64,000 nt of DNA from Mycolicibacterium stellerae (GCF_003719305.1 NZ_RARC01000002.1:124001-188000), one strand, 5' to 3'. Positions 16,979 to 27,035 are shown, numbered from the stretch's first letter. A program made the numbers and translations. The notes: generated by a model not told the origin, from the sequence alone.

Positions 16979-17470
16979 ATGCGACTCGCGACTGTGATTG
17001 TGCTGCTTGCGGTCATGTGCGCGGCGCCGGTGAGGGCCGACGACGGCAGGCTGACCTGGCCGTTACGGCCGCGACCGGCGGTTATGCGCGAGTTTGATGC
17101 ACCGTCGCCGAACTGGCAGCGCGGACACCGCGGGGTTGACCTGTCCGGAGCGCCCGGTCAGCCGGTGTACGCCGCAGGGCCAGGGACGGTGGTGTTCGCC
17201 GGGGAGCTCGCCGGTCGGCCAGTGGTGTCGGTGGCCCACCCCGGTGGCCTGCGGACCAGCTACGAGCCGGTTTTGGCTTCAGTGCGGCCCGGGCAGTTGG
17301 TGGCTTCTGGCAAGGCACTCGGCGAGCTGGCACCCGGACACCAGGGCTGCCCGGCGCCGGCCTGTCTGCACTGGGGGGCGATGTGGGGCCCCGCCGCCAA
17401 CGCCGATTACGTCGACCCGTTGGGGTTGCTGGTGACGACCCCCATCCGGCTCAAGCCGCTGCACGGCTGA
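16979..17470 (+). CDS. Secreted M23-family peptidase (LytM-like)
   Basis: A 163-aa protein with an N-terminal signal peptide (MRLATVIVLLAVMCAAPVRA) and an M23 zinc-peptidase fold. Metal and catalytic residues are visible in HRGVDLSG, VAHPGG and CLHWGAMWG. The family cleaves peptide cross-links in the cell wall; this is the positional counterpart of M. tuberculosis Rv2891, next to rpsB. The second histidine motif reads LHWG, not LHxH, which is common in short M23 proteins but leaves activity untested. Confidence 0.85.
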   Translation: MRLATVIVLLAVMCAAPVRADDGRLTWPLRPRPAVMREFDAPSPNWQRGHRGVDLSGAPGQPVYAAGPGTVVFAGELAGRPVVSVAHPGGLRTSYEPVLASVRPGQLVASGKALGELAPGHQGCPAPACLHWGAMWGPAANADYVDPLGLLVTTPIRLKPLHG

Positions 17471-17584
17471 CCTTTGCACCGCGAACGTGCGTGTCTGCAC
17501 ACGACACGCCGCGGAACTCTGTACAACTGCGCACGCTCGCGCTGCGAGGCGCTCCGGCCGAAGCTGTCCGTAGGCTGGACGGCG

Positions 17585-19024
17585 ATGAGCGTCGCTCCCG
17601 AAACCACGGTTGTCCTTGGCAACCGATTCGCCACTGAGCTGCCCGAGCTCGCGGTGCGCTGGCAGGCGGAATCCACCCCCGCGCCGCGACTGCTTGTCCT
17701 CAACGAGCCGCTTTCGGCCGAGCTGGGAATCGATCCGGCATGGCTGCGCAGCGCCGACGGGATGGGCCTACTCGGGGGAACCCGGGTGCCCGCGGGCGCC
17801 GAACCGGTCGCCCAGGCCTATGCGGGCCATCAGTTCGGCGGGTGGGTGCCCCGCCTCGGCGATGGGCGCGCGCTGCTGCTCGGCGAACTCGTCGACACCA
17901 GGGGCCGACTGCGAGATCTGCACCTCAAGGGTTCGGGGCGCACTCCGTTCGCCCGCGGCGGTGACGGCTTGGCGGCCGTCGGCCCGATGTTGCGCGAATA
18001 CGTCGTCAGCGAAGCGATGCACGCCATGCACATCCCGACCACGCGCGCCCTGTCCGTCGTGGCCACCGGCCGCCCGGTGCGACGCGATACGGTGCTCGAC
18101 GGCGCCGTCCTGGCCAGGGTCGCCGCCAGTCACCTGCGCGTCGGCAGCTTCGAATATGTCTCTGCTGCAGGCGAACTCGACGTTCTGCGCCGACTCGCCG
18201 ACCACGCGATCGCCAGGCACTATCCCGCCGCCGCCGACGCCGACAACCCGTACCTGGCGCTGCTCGACGCGGTCATCGCCGGACAGGCCTGGCTCATCGC
18301 CCAGTGGATGCTCGTCGGGTTCGTGCACGGGGTGATGAACACCGACAACATGACGATCGCGGGCGAGACGATCGACTACGGGCCGTGTGCGTTCATGGAC
18401 GCCTTCGATCCCAAGACGGTGTTCAGCTCGATCGACGCCCGCGGCCGCTACGCCTACGGCAATCAGCCGACCGTCGCCGGCTGGAACCTCGCCCGCTTCG
18501 CAGAGGCGCTGCTGCCACTGATCGCCGACGACCAGGACCGTGGGATCGCTCTGGCGACCGCGTCACTGCAGGATTTCGCGCGGCAGTACGCGGCGGCGTG
18601 GACGGCGGGCATGCAGCGGAAGCTCGGCCTGCCCGACGACATCGACGACAGCGTCGTCGCGGAGCTCGCCGACGATCTGCTGGCGCACCTCGAACGGGAC
18701 CAGGTCGACTTCACGTCGTTCTTCCGCAGGTTGAGTGCGACGGCTCGTGGCGATGCGGCACCGGCATTCGACGACGACTGGGTGGCCCGCTGGCTCGCGC
18801 TGGGGCCGGACGCCGACGGAATGGATGGCCTCAACCCCGTCTACATCCCGCGCAATCACCTCGTCGAGGAGGCCCTCGCCGCTGCGTCGGCCGGCGATAT
18901 GGATCCCGTCGAACGACTACTGGTCGCGATCACATCCCCGTACACCGAGCGACCCGGGTTCGAGCGCTATGCCGAACCCGCCCCGGATGACTTCGGTTGC
19001 TATCAAACCTTCTGCGGCACTTGA
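17585..19024 (+). CDS. selO: Protein adenylyltransferase SelO (YdiU family)
   Basis: A 479-aa pseudokinase-fold enzyme of the SelO family, which transfers AMP to Ser/Thr/Tyr of proteins and is linked to redox stress in other bacteria. Typical segments are [19 protein letters not shown] (about 78-96), [16 protein letters not shown] (about 115-130) and [19 protein letters not shown] with the metal-binding N and D. The C-terminus CYQTFCGT keeps the conserved cysteine that is selenocysteine in some homologues. The frame is open for 37 codons further upstream, but [13 protein letters not shown] at the ATG is the normal family start. Confidence 0.92.
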   Translation: MSVAPETTVVLGNRFATELPELAVRWQAESTPAPRLLVLNEPLSAELGIDPAWLRSADGMGLLGGTRVPAGAEPVAQAYAGHQFGGWVPRLGDGRALLLGELVDTRGRLRDLHLKGSGRTPFARGGDGLAAVGPMLREYVVSEAMHAMHIPTTRALSVVATGRPVRRDTVLDGAVLARVAASHLRVGSFEYVSAAGELDVLRRLADHAIARHYPAAADADNPYLALLDAVIAGQAWLIAQWMLVGFVHGVMNTDNMTIAGETIDYGPCAFMDAFDPKTVFSSIDARGRYAYGNQPTVAGWNLARFAEALLPLIADDQDRGIALATASLQDFARQYAAAWTAGMQRKLGLPDDIDDSVVAELADDLLAHLERDQVDFTSFFRRLSATARGDAAPAFDDDWVARWLALGPDADGMDGLNPVYIPRNHLVEEALAAASAGDMDPVERLLVAITSPYTERPGFERYAEPAPDDFGCYQTFCGT

Positions 19025-19032
19025 CCTTTGGT

Positions 19033-19087
19033 AGCGATTTCGGCGCGCTCACGTGCGCTGAGCGTCGATGAGCGCGCCGAAATCGCT
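19033..19087. terminator. Bidirectional terminator: 19-bp perfect inverted repeat
   Basis: AGCGATTTCGGCGCGCTCA and its exact reverse complement TGAGCGCGCCGAAATCGCT flank a 17-base loop between the convergent selO and xerC genes. The right arm ends at the base before the xerC stop codon. The stem is unusually long and perfect. There is no strong T run on either side, so termination may depend on the stem alone; a role as a recombination or protein-binding site is not excluded. Confidence 0.7.
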
Positions 19088-19990
19088 TCATGCGCGCGGG
19101 TGGGCCTGGTCGTGCACGGCCCGCAGCCGCGCAACCGTGACATGCGTGTAGAGCTGCGTGGTGGCCAACGTCGAATGGCCGAGCAGTTCCTGCACGATGC
19201 GCAGATCCGCGCCGCCCTCGAGCAGGTGGGTGGCCGCGCTGTGCCGCAGCCCGTGTGGCCCGATATCGGGTGCTCCGTCGACAGCGGCGACGGTCTGGTG
19301 CACGACGGTGCGGGCCTGCCGTTGATCGAGGCGACGGCCGCGGGCACCGAGCAGTAGCGCAGGTCCCGAATCGCTGGTGGCCAGCGCGGGCCTGCCGTCG
19401 GTCAGCCACGCCGTCAATGCGGCCTGCGCCGGCTCGCCGAACGGCACTGTGCGTTGTTTGTTGCCCTTGCCGAGAACACGCAGAAGGCGCCGGGGCATAT
19501 CGATGTCGTCGACGTCGAGGCCGCACAGCTCGCTGACCCTGATGCCGGTGGCGTAGAGCATCTCGACGATGAGCCGATCCCGAAGTGCCATCGGATCACC
19601 TTGTTGCGCACCTGAATTGGCCGCAGCCATGGCATCCAGCGCCTGGTCCTGACGCAACACCGCCGGCAGTGTCCGCCGCGCCTTTGGCACCTGAAGGCGG
19701 CTGGCCGGGTCGGTGGACAGCAGCCCCCGCCGGGTCGCCCACGCGGTGAACGTTTTCACCGCGGAGGTCCGGCGCGCGAGCGTGGTGCGCGCTACACCCG
19801 CGGCGGCCTGGGCGGCCAGCCAGGACCGCAGCACCGGCAGGCTCAGGCTGCTCAACTGAGGATTCGGCGCCCGCTGCGACAGGAATTCGAAAAGCGACCG
19901 TAGGTCACCGAGATACGCGCGGCGGGTGTGGTCGGAGCGGCCGCGCTCGAGAGCGAGATGCTCGTCGAACTCCTCGAGGATGGCCTGCAC
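19088..19990 (-). CDS. xerC: Tyrosine recombinase XerC
   Basis: A 300-aa tyrosine recombinase that with XerD resolves chromosome dimers at dif. The N-terminal SAM-like domain ([17 protein letters not shown]) is followed by the catalytic domain: arginine in ATGIRVSEL (151), lysines of [25 protein letters not shown] and the tyrosine nucleophile in LYTHV. The frame is open far upstream through the lactate monooxygenase gene, but the GTG at 19990 ([17 protein letters not shown]) preceded by GGTGGG is the family start. It is orthologous in position to Rv2894c. Confidence 0.93.
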   Translation of the reverse strand: MQAILEEFDEHLALERGRSDHTRRAYLGDLRSLFEFLSQRAPNPQLSSLSLPVLRSWLAAQAAAGVARTTLARRTSAVKTFTAWATRRGLLSTDPASRLQVPKARRTLPAVLRQDQALDAMAAANSGAQQGDPMALRDRLIVEMLYATGIRVSELCGLDVDDIDMPRRLLRVLGKGNKQRTVPFGEPAQAALTAWLTDGRPALATSDSGPALLLGARGRRLDQRQARTVVHQTVAAVDGAPDIGPHGLRHSAATHLLEGGADLRIVQELLGHSTLATTQLYTHVTVARLRAVHDQAHPRA

Positions 19991-20022
19991 TCGCCCACCG
20001 TGGCAGACGAGTAAGGGGCGAC

Positions 20023-21183
20023 TCAGATGACGCGCCGAAGCGTGTCCGGAGTGAGATCTTTGCGGGTCGGATAGCCGTCGACGGCCATGATGAGGTCGGT
20101 CTCGGCCAACAACGAGCGCAGCACGTGGACCACGCCGTCGGTGCCGCCCAGCGCGAGCCCGTACGCGTACGGACGCCCGATACCCACCGCGGTGGCACCG
20201 AGCGCCAGCGCCTTGATGATGTCGGCGCCGCTGCGGATGCCGGAGTCGAAAAGCACAGGAACCCCCTGCGCGGCTTCGACGACACCGGGCAGGCAGTCGA
20301 TCGCGGGGATTCCGCCATTGGCCTGGCGCCCACCGTGATTGCTGCAGTAGATGCCGTCGACACCGCCGTCGATCGCGCGCCGGGCATCGTCGGGGTGGCA
20401 GATGCCCTTCACGATCAACGGCAGCTTGGTCAGCGAGCGCAGCCACGGCAGATCGTCCCAGCGCAGCGGATTGCCGAAGACCTGCACCCAGCGCAGCACG
20501 GTGGCCTGCGGGTTCTGCTCGGGCGGCTGATCGAGGCTGGCCCGGAACACCGGGTCGCTCGTGTAGTTGCTCAGGCATTTGCCGCGCAACTGCGGGAAGT
20601 TGGAGGTCGACAGGTCGCGGGGCCGCCAGCCGGGCACCCAGGTGTCGAGGGTGACGACGACGCCCTTGTAGCCGGCCGCTTCGGCGCGCTGCACCAGGCT
20701 CGCGGCCAGGTCGCGATCGGTGGGCGTGTAGAGCTGGAAAAAGCCTGGGGTGTCGCCGAATTCGGCCGCGATGTCTTCCATCGGGTCTTCGGTCAGCGTC
20801 GAGATCACCATCGGCACACCCGTGCGCGCGGCGGCGCGGGCGGTGGCCAGGTCGCCGTGCCCGTCCTGTGAGCACAGCCCGATGACCCCGATCGGCGCCA
20901 TGAAAACCGGCGACGGCAACGTCAGGCCGAAAAGGTTGATCGACAGGTCGCGTTCCTTGGCGCCGACGAACATCCGCGGCATCAGTCCCCAGTTGTCGAA
21001 CGCGGTCCGGTTGACGCGCTGGGTGCGTTCGTCTCCCGCCCCTCCGGTGACGTAGGACCACACCGACGGCGGCATCGCGGCCTCGGCCTTGGCTTCCCAA
21101 TCGGCGTACGCCATCGGCAGCGACGGGACGATCCCCGACAGGCCCTGAAGGTAGATCTCGAGTTGGTAGTCACCGAACGCCAT
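20023..21183 (-). CDS. FMN-dependent alpha-hydroxy acid oxidoreductase, lactate 2-monooxygenase-like
   Basis: A 386-aa TIM-barrel flavoenzyme. It closely follows the known M. smegmatis lactate 2-monooxygenase: [11 protein letters not shown] start, [40 protein letters not shown], the catalytic HGGRQ (about residue 290) and [11 protein letters not shown]. That enzyme converts L-lactate to acetate, CO2 and water with O2. The long central loop is shorter than in the M. smegmatis protein, so the substrate may be another 2-hydroxy acid. It lies between xerC and viuB, which are adjacent in M. tuberculosis. Confidence 0.88.
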   Translation of the reverse strand: MAFGDYQLEIYLQGLSGIVPSLPMAYADWEAKAEAAMPPSVWSYVTGGAGDERTQRVNRTAFDNWGLMPRMFVGAKERDLSINLFGLTLPSPVFMAPIGVIGLCSQDGHGDLATARAAARTGVPMVISTLTEDPMEDIAAEFGDTPGFFQLYTPTDRDLAASLVQRAEAAGYKGVVVTLDTWVPGWRPRDLSTSNFPQLRGKCLSNYTSDPVFRASLDQPPEQNPQATVLRWVQVFGNPLRWDDLPWLRSLTKLPLIVKGICHPDDARRAIDGGVDGIYCSNHGGRQANGGIPAIDCLPGVVEAAQGVPVLFDSGIRSGADIIKALALGATAVGIGRPYAYGLALGGTDGVVHVLRSLLAETDLIMAVDGYPTRKDLTPDTLRRVI

Positions 21184-21207
21184 GGCATCAGCGTGCCAGG
21201 TCGAGGC

Positions 21208-22062
21208 TCAGGCGTTGGCGCCTTCCTCGGCTTGGGCGAGTTCGCGTTTCCACTGCCGGAACGTCTCCTCGGTGCGGCCGCGCCGCCAATACCCGGAAAT
21301 CGAGTTCGCCCACTTCGCTTCCACGCCGCGTTCTTTGCGGATGTACGGCCGTAGGTTATGCATCACCGTCTGCGCTTCACCGTGGATGAAGACCTGAACC
21401 TGACCGGGCAGCCAGTTGGCCTCCTTGACCGCCGCGATCAGCGGTGCATGGTCACCGGCCCTGTCCTCGGACACCAGGTCGGCCCGCCCGCCGCGATAGA
21501 TCCAGTTCACGCCGACTCCTTCGGGCGCCTTAAGCGGGATCTCGTCCTCCGGCCCGGCGACCTCGATGAAGACCTTGCCGACAGCGTTGTCGGGCAACGC
21601 CTCCAACGCGGCGCTGATCGCGGGTAGCGCCGCTTCGTCACCGGCGATCAGGTGCCAGTCGGCGGCGGGGTCGGGTGCGTACGCACCACTTGGGCCCATC
21701 AGGAAGGCGCGCTTTCCCGGCGTGGCGGCCGAGGCCCACGGACCTGCCACGCCGTGCTCACCGTGCACGACGAAGTCGATGGTGAGTTCACGCCGCTCGG
21801 CATCGGCGTTGCGCACGGTGTAGGTACGAACGGTCGGCCGGTGCTCGGCGGGCAACTCGTTGAAGCTGTCGAGTGTCAGCGGCTGCGGCAGCGCGCTCAC
21901 GTCGACGTCGTCGCGGACGAACACGATCTTGACGTAGGCGTCGGTGTAGTCGTTGGGCGTGAAGGTGTCGAATCCGCCGCCGCCGAGCACCACCCGAACG
22001 ATGTGTGCGGTGAGGTTCTCGGTGCGCAGCACCTCGAAGGTGTGCACGGGACGTCCTGCCAC
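21208..22062 (-). CDS. viuB: Siderophore-interacting protein, FAD-binding ferric reductase family
   Basis: A 284-aa protein of the ViuB/SIP family, which reduces ferric siderophores with an NAD(P)H-FAD system in the cytosol. The FAD-binding beta-barrel (HIVRVVLGGGGFDTFTPNDYTDAYVK, R-x-Y-T near residue 75) is followed by the NAD-binding half with LIAGDEAALPAI and the C-terminal GYWRRGRTEE. Position matches Rv2895c. A ribosome site GGAGGACC precedes the start. I found no clear iron box in the 76 bases upstream. Confidence 0.9.
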   Translation of the reverse strand: MAGRPVHTFEVLRTENLTAHIVRVVLGGGGFDTFTPNDYTDAYVKIVFVRDDVDVSALPQPLTLDSFNELPAEHRPTVRTYTVRNADAERRELTIDFVVHGEHGVAGPWASAATPGKRAFLMGPSGAYAPDPAADWHLIAGDEAALPAISAALEALPDNAVGKVFIEVAGPEDEIPLKAPEGVGVNWIYRGGRADLVSEDRAGDHAPLIAAVKEANWLPGQVQVFIHGEAQTVMHNLRPYIRKERGVEAKWANSISGYWRRGRTEETFRQWKRELAQAEEGANA

Positions 22063-22138
22063 TGGTCCTCCAAACTCCTGGCCGGTATTCGTTAGCCAGT
22101 CTCAACGACTATACGAGCGGTGGCTATTCCTCGGTGGC

Positions 22139-23263
22139 CTACCTTCTGAGCTTCCAGTAGCCCTCGTCACGAATAACCAAACCGCACACTTCCAGCATGG
22201 ATAGGGGTCCCAACACTTGGGTCGGCGGCAGGCCCGACGCGACGGCGATCTGGTCGGTCGTGCGGCGGCCGCGGGCGGGCAGCGCCTCGTAGACCAGCTG
22301 TTCGGCTTCGCCGAGTCCGTCGAGCGCCGACACGGGCCGCTGTTCGTCTGGCGCGAGTTCACCCACCCGGCCGATGAGTTCGACGACGTCGGCGGCACGG
22401 GTCACCAACACCACGGCCTCGTCGCGCAGCAGCGCGTGACACCCGATCGACGCCGCGGAGGTGACCGGACCGGGCACTGCGCACACCGGGCGGCCGAGCG
22501 CCCGTGCCCACGCCGCGGTGTTCGCCGCGCCACTTCGCGCGCCCGCTTCGACGACCACCGTGGCACCCGACAGCACGGCGACCAGCCGATTGCGGGTCAG
22601 GAATCGATGCCGCGCCGGACGTACACCTGGCGGGTACTCGCTGACGGCCAGGCCCTGCTGTCCGATCCGATGCAGTAGCCCGGCGTGGCCTGCCGGGTAG
22701 GGGACATCGATGCCGCCCGCGAGCACCGCCACGGTGAACCCGTCGGCGGCAAGCGTGGCGCGGTGCGCCGCGCCGTCGATGCCGTACGCGCCGCCCGACA
22801 CCACCGACACCTCCCGCTCGACGAGGCCCGCGGCCAAGTCGGCAGCGACATGCTCGCCGTAGGTGGTGCACGCTCTGGTCCCGACGATCGCGACGGCGCG
22901 CTCGGCCATGTCGTCGAGGCGGGCCGAGCCGACAACCCACAGCGCCATGGGCGGATGGCCCTGTGGCCGCAACAGGTGATCCACGCCTGCGAATGCCGTG
23001 AAGGACAGCAACGGCCATTCGTTGTCGTCGGCGGCGATCAGGCGGCCACCGCGACGGTCGAGAACATCTAGATCGGCTGCTGCGCAATCTATCTCGCGAC
23101 GCGCTTCGGTGCGGCGGGCAAGATCCGCTGCGACATCTCCTGTCTTGATCCGGGCGGCGGCCTCGACCGGTCCGACTCGACTGACCAACGCAGTCAGGTC
23201 CGGACATGGCGGCTCGGCCACCCGAGACAGGTACGCCAACGCGAGTCGTGTCTGGTCCCTCAT
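22139..23263 (-). CDS. dprA: DNA-processing protein DprA
   Basis: A 374-aa DprA/Smf protein, which loads RecA on single-stranded DNA during transformation. The Rossmann-like core is clear: VGTRACTTYGEHVA, VSGGAYGIDGAAHR, VLAGGIDVPYPAGH, SEYPPGVRP and RNRLVAVLSG. A winged-helix-like C-terminus (TTDQIAVASGLPPTQVLG) follows. The ATG at 23263 overlaps the stop of yifB as ATGA, which fixes the start although the frame is open upstream. It is part of the yraN-yifB-dprA operon. Confidence 0.93.
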   Translation of the reverse strand: MRDQTRLALAYLSRVAEPPCPDLTALVSRVGPVEAAARIKTGDVAADLARRTEARREIDCAAADLDVLDRRGGRLIAADDNEWPLLSFTAFAGVDHLLRPQGHPPMALWVVGSARLDDMAERAVAIVGTRACTTYGEHVAADLAAGLVEREVSVVSGGAYGIDGAAHRATLAADGFTVAVLAGGIDVPYPAGHAGLLHRIGQQGLAVSEYPPGVRPARHRFLTRNRLVAVLSGATVVVEAGARSGAANTAAWARALGRPVCAVPGPVTSAASIGCHALLRDEAVVLVTRAADVVELIGRVGELAPDEQRPVSALDGLGEAEQLVYEALPARGRRTTDQIAVASGLPPTQVLGPLSMLEVCGLVIRDEGYWKLRR

Positions 23264-24771
23264 TGCACACCGTCGGGTTGGCGAAAACTCAATGCGGTGG
23301 TGACGTCGCCGCGGCAAGGCGATGTCCGCCCGGCCAGGTCGGCCAGCGTCCACGCGACGCGCAGCGTCCTGTCCACGCCACGGATGCTGAGCACGCCGCG
23401 GTCGGTTGCCGTCCTCAGCGGGGCCATCACGTCGGTTGACAGCCGAAACCTACGTCGTAGCAGCACTCCGCTGACCTCCGCATTGGTCCGGACACCGTGA
23501 TCACGCCAGCGCTCCGCCGCCGCGTCGCGCGCCGCCTTCACCCGGTCTCGCACCGCCGCGGTCGACTCCCCCGCTTCGGCGGCAAACGCTCCGGCTTTCT
23601 CGCGGTGCATGAACACCCGCAGGTCCACCCGGTCGAGAAGCGGGCCAGACAACTTGCTCAGATACCGGCGCTTCTCGGCGGACGTGCAGATGCAGTCGTG
23701 TGGATCGGGTGACGCACACGGGCACGGATTGGCCGCGAGAACCAGTTGGAAGCGGGCTGGATACTTGGCAACGCCGTCACGCCGGGCCAGGCGAATCTCG
23801 CCGTCCTCCAACGGTGTTCGCAATGCCTCCAGCGCGCTGTTCCCGACCTCGGCGTACTCGTCGAGAAAGAGCACGCCGCGGTGTGCGCGGCTGACAGCGC
23901 CCGGTCGCGCCATGCCCGATCCACCCCCCACGAGTGCCGCAACGGTGGACGTGTGGTGGGGCGCGACGAACGGTGCGCGGGTGATCAGCGGGGTGTCGCC
24001 GGAAAGCAGGCCCGCGACCGAATGGATTGCAGTGACTTCGAGCGATTCGCCGTGCGACAACTCCGGCAATAGGCCGGGAAGCCGTTGCGCCAGCATTGTT
24101 TTCCCGACGCCGGGCGGACCTGTGAGCGTCAGGTGATGCGCACCGGCGGCCGCCACCTCGACGGCGTACCTGGCATGCACCTGCCCGACGACATCGGCGA
24201 GGTCCACCTCGGGCTCCGGTTCGGTCGTCGGCGCCTCGACCCGCCCGGCCAACTGTGCCTTGCCCGAGAGCCAGGCACGTAGCTGCCCAAGCGTTCGTGC
24301 GCCGAGCACCTCGACGCCGTCGACGAGGCTGGCTTCACGGAGGTTGTCGACCGGGACAACGACGGCCGGCCACCCCTCCCGCTTTGCGGTCAGCACCGCG
24401 GGCAGCACACCTTTGACCGGGCGCACCCTTCCGTCGAGGGCCAACTCGCCGAGCAGCAGGTTCTTTTCGAGCCGCACCCATTCCTTCTTGCCGTGTGCCG
24501 AAAGCACCGCGGCAGCCAGGGCCAAGTCGTACACCGAACCCATCTTCGGCAGCGTCGCAGGCGAAAGGGCCAACGTCAGGCGCGCCATCGGCCAGTCACT
24601 GCCGCAGTTGGTGATTGCGGCCCGCACGCGGTCACGCGATTCCTGCAGCGCGGTGTCGGGCAGGCCAACGAGATGCACACCGGGCAGCCCCGAGGTGATG
24701 TCAGCCTCGATCTCCACGATCTCGCCTTCCAGCCCGCGCACCGCGACAGAGAACGCCCTGCCAAGCGCCAT
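23260..24771 (-). CDS. yifB: YifB/ComM-family AAA+ ATPase (Mg chelatase-like)
   Basis: A 503-aa protein. The N-terminal Lon-like ChlI domain (MALGRAFSVAVRGLEG, GLPDTALQESRDRVRAAI) is followed by the AAA+ core with Walker A TGPPGVGKTM (about residue 225), Walker B GVLFLDEYAEV and a cysteine-containing ANPCPCASPDPHDC insertion. The C-terminal Mg-chelatase domain follows. ComM homologues act as hexameric helicases on branched DNA in transformation. Both ends overlap neighbours by ATGA, and the length equals that of Rv2897c. Confidence 0.92.
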   Translation of the reverse strand: MALGRAFSVAVRGLEGEIVEIEADITSGLPGVHLVGLPDTALQESRDRVRAAITNCGSDWPMARLTLALSPATLPKMGSVYDLALAAAVLSAHGKKEWVRLEKNLLLGELALDGRVRPVKGVLPAVLTAKREGWPAVVVPVDNLREASLVDGVEVLGARTLGQLRAWLSGKAQLAGRVEAPTTEPEPEVDLADVVGQVHARYAVEVAAAGAHHLTLTGPPGVGKTMLAQRLPGLLPELSHGESLEVTAIHSVAGLLSGDTPLITRAPFVAPHHTSTVAALVGGGSGMARPGAVSRAHRGVLFLDEYAEVGNSALEALRTPLEDGEIRLARRDGVAKYPARFQLVLAANPCPCASPDPHDCICTSAEKRRYLSKLSGPLLDRVDLRVFMHREKAGAFAAEAGESTAAVRDRVKAARDAAAERWRDHGVRTNAEVSGVLLRRRFRLSTDVMAPLRTATDRGVLSIRGVDRTLRVAWTLADLAGRTSPCRGDVTTALSFRQPDGVQ

Positions 24772-25139
24772 CAGACGACCGCCTGCAGATGGGTGATCTC
24801 GGGGGTGCGCTGTCTGCCGATGCGCACACCGATGACGTCGATGCGCACCGCAGCCCAGCCCTTGTCCTGACCGGCCAGCCACAACCCGGCCAGCCGGCGC
24901 AGCCGCCGGACCTTGTCCGGCGTGACCGCCTGCTGCACTCCCCCGAAGCGATCGCTGGTGCGTGTCTTGACTTCGACGAATACCGCGGTGCGCGTGGCGT
25001 CGTCGGCCGCGATGACGTCCAGTTCGCCGTAGCGGCAGCGCCAGTTGCGGTCCAGCACGACCAGCCCGAGCGTCCTCAGATGCTCGACCGCGAGTTGCTC
25101 ACCCAACGCACCGATCTCGGCACGAGTCAATGAAGTCAT
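24771..25139 (-). CDS. yraN: YraN-family (UPF0102) putative endonuclease
   Basis: A 122-aa protein with the restriction-endonuclease-like UPF0102 core: GALGEQLAVEHL at the N-terminus, then GELDVIAADD and FVEVKTRTSDRFG, whose E, D, E and K residues are the likely metal-binding site. The function is unsettled; it travels with dprA and yifB, which suggests a DNA role. The start at 25139 (MTSLTRAEIGALG) is chosen over an earlier in-frame ATG by family alignment. The 86 bases to the next gene contain no feature. Confidence 0.85.
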   Translation of the reverse strand: MTSLTRAEIGALGEQLAVEHLRTLGLVVLDRNWRCRYGELDVIAADDATRTAVFVEVKTRTSDRFGGVQQAVTPDKVRRLRRLAGLWLAGQDKGWAAVRIDVIGVRIGRQRTPEITHLQAVV

Positions 25140-25225
25140 GTCGTCACGGTGCACTGCGAGGCGGACAACGTGACCCCGCAGGGGCAGGGTTATCCACAGT
25201 CGGCATTTCATCCACAACGACAGCG

Positions 25226-26065
25226 CTACGGCAGGCTGATCAGCACCACGCCTGCGAGCACCACGCCCGCGGCCATCGCGCGGCGAGCACCGAGCCGCTC
25301 ACCGAGGAACACCGCGCCGATCAACGCGCCGAACACAATGCTCGTCTCGCGCAGCGCCGCGATGGGCGCCAACGCACCGCTGGTCTGGGCCCACAAGACG
25401 ATGGTGTACGCGACGATCGAGATGGCGCCGCCCGCAAGACCCGGCACCGCCGACGCGCGGACGGCCGAGGGTAGCGCGCGGCCGCGTCGGATAGCGGCGA
25501 GCACCGCGATCGGTGGACCCTGAAGCAAGAACATCCAGCCGGTATAGGCGAACAGCGGGGCGTGCATCACCCCAAGACCGTCGACCACCGTGTAGGACGC
25601 GATCGCCAAGCCGGTCAAGACGGCCGCGGTGATTGCAGGCAGATCCCGGCGGCCCGGCCGCCCGCCGATGAAGACCAGCGCGATCAGTCCCGCGGAGACG
25701 GCCAGCACCCCGGCCAGTTCGGCGACGGGCAGTTCGCGACCGAGAATCACCACCGAGACCAGCGCGACAACCCACGGCGACGTGCCTCTGGCGAGCGGAT
25801 ACATCTGGCTGAACTCACCCAGTTCATAGCTGGCCAGCAGCAGAAGGTTATACACCACGTGCAGCGCCGCGGAGGCGACGATGAACGGCCACGCGCCGGC
25901 CGGGGGCATGCCTGCGAACGCCACCATCAGGCCGCCACCCACAGCGTCGGCCACGCCGATCAGCGCGAATCCCACAAGACGGTCAGAAATGGCGTGCGCC
26001 AACGAGTTCCAGGTCGCGTGCAGCAACGCCGACAAGAGCACGGCGAAGACGATCGACAAACTCAC
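25226..26065 (-). CDS. EamA/DMT-family transporter
   Basis: A 279-aa membrane protein with ten hydrophobic segments in two halves, the pattern of EamA drug/metabolite transporters. Each half ends with the usual E-x-L-x-x-x-x-x-x-G-x-x-L element: GRELPVAELAGVLAVSAGLIAL and GERLGARRAMAAGVVLAG. The substrate is unknown. This gene begins the accessory block that replaces fdhD-fdhF of M. tuberculosis between yraN and the DUF2469 gene. Confidence 0.85.
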   Translation of the reverse strand: MSLSIVFAVLLSALLHATWNSLAHAISDRLVGFALIGVADAVGGGLMVAFAGMPPAGAWPFIVASAALHVVYNLLLLASYELGEFSQMYPLARGTSPWVVALVSVVILGRELPVAELAGVLAVSAGLIALVFIGGRPGRRDLPAITAAVLTGLAIASYTVVDGLGVMHAPLFAYTGWMFLLQGPPIAVLAAIRRGRALPSAVRASAVPGLAGGAISIVAYTIVLWAQTSGALAPIAALRETSIVFGALIGAVFLGERLGARRAMAAGVVLAGVVLISLP

Positions 26066-26206
26066 CCAGTTAGCTCCTCGAGTGAAACCCTACGTAGCCG
26101 CCGTCATTCACCGCAGTAGCGGGTCACGGGGGTCGCCGGCGGTAACCGCACCTATTGGTTTCGGGAGCGTCAAAAAGCGGTACTCGGCCTCGCAAAGGAG
26201 GTCGAC

Positions 26207-27028
26207 ATGAGCAACACGTCAGTCCACGGTGCGGTCGACAAGGCAACCGATAGCAAGGCGTTCGAGTACACCGCACGGATCGGCTTCGCGGCCAGCGGCG
26301 TCCTGCACCTGCTCGTGGCGTTAATCATCCTGCGCCTCGCGTTCGGCTCCGGTGGGGGCAACGCCGACCAGTCCGGCGCGCTCGCCACCGTTGCCAAACA
26401 ACCCGGAGGCTCCCTCATGCTCTGGGTCGCGGCCGTCGGGCTGGTGGCCCTCGGCCTGTGGCGCGTCGCCGAGGCGGTGGTCGGATCCAAGCCCGGTGAG
26501 CGCTCCGGACAGCAGAAGGACGACTCGCCGGCCTGGAAGCGCGCGAAGTCAATCGGCCTGGCCATCGTCAACTTCGCAATCGCCTTTTCCGCGGCGAAGT
26601 TCGCGATGGGCAGCGGACAGTCCAGCGGCCAGCAGAACGCCGGGATGTCCGCCGAGCTGATGCAGTCCGGCTGGGGCAAGACCCTGCTGATCGCGGTGGG
26701 GTTGGGAATTGCAGCGGTCGGCGGTTACCACGTCTACAAGGGCGCGTCGAAGAAGTTCCTCAAGGACCTGCGTGTCTCCGGCGGGACCGGTATCACCGCC
26801 GTCGGCATTACCGGATACGTCGCCAAAGGCCTGGCACTGGCCGGAATCGGCGTGCTGGTGATCATGGCGTCGCTGCAATCCGACCCGTCGAAGTCAACCG
26901 GTTTGGACGCGGCGATCAAGGCGGTTGGCGCGGCGCCGTTCGGCAAGATCCTGCTGATTCTGGCCGCGCTTGGGCTGGCCGCCTTCGGCGCCTACAGCTT
27001 CGTGCGCAGCCGGTACGGCCGCATGTAG
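26207..27028 (+). CDS. DUF1206 membrane protein
   Basis: A 273-aa protein with six hydrophobic segments forming three repeats of a two-helix unit. Each unit has a Y-x-A-K/R-x-G-x-x-x-x-G opening (EYTARIGFAASGVLHL, KRAKSIGLAIVNFA, GYVAKGLALAGIGV) and ends with a small-residue helix (GLWRVAEA, GGYHVYKG, GAYSFVRS). This matches DUF1206, a membrane family common in actinobacteria with no known function. An excellent AAAGGAGG ribosome site precedes the ATG. It converges on the haemophore-like gene. Confidence 0.85.
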   Translation: MSNTSVHGAVDKATDSKAFEYTARIGFAASGVLHLLVALIILRLAFGSGGGNADQSGALATVAKQPGGSLMLWVAAVGLVALGLWRVAEAVVGSKPGERSGQQKDDSPAWKRAKSIGLAIVNFAIAFSAAKFAMGSGQSSGQQNAGMSAELMQSGWGKTLLIAVGLGIAAVGGYHVYKGASKKFLKDLRVSGGTGITAVGITGYVAKGLALAGIGVLVIMASLQSDPSKSTGLDAAIKAVGAAPFGKILLILAALGLAAFGAYSFVRSRYGRM

Positions 27029-27035
27029 CGCTGGG

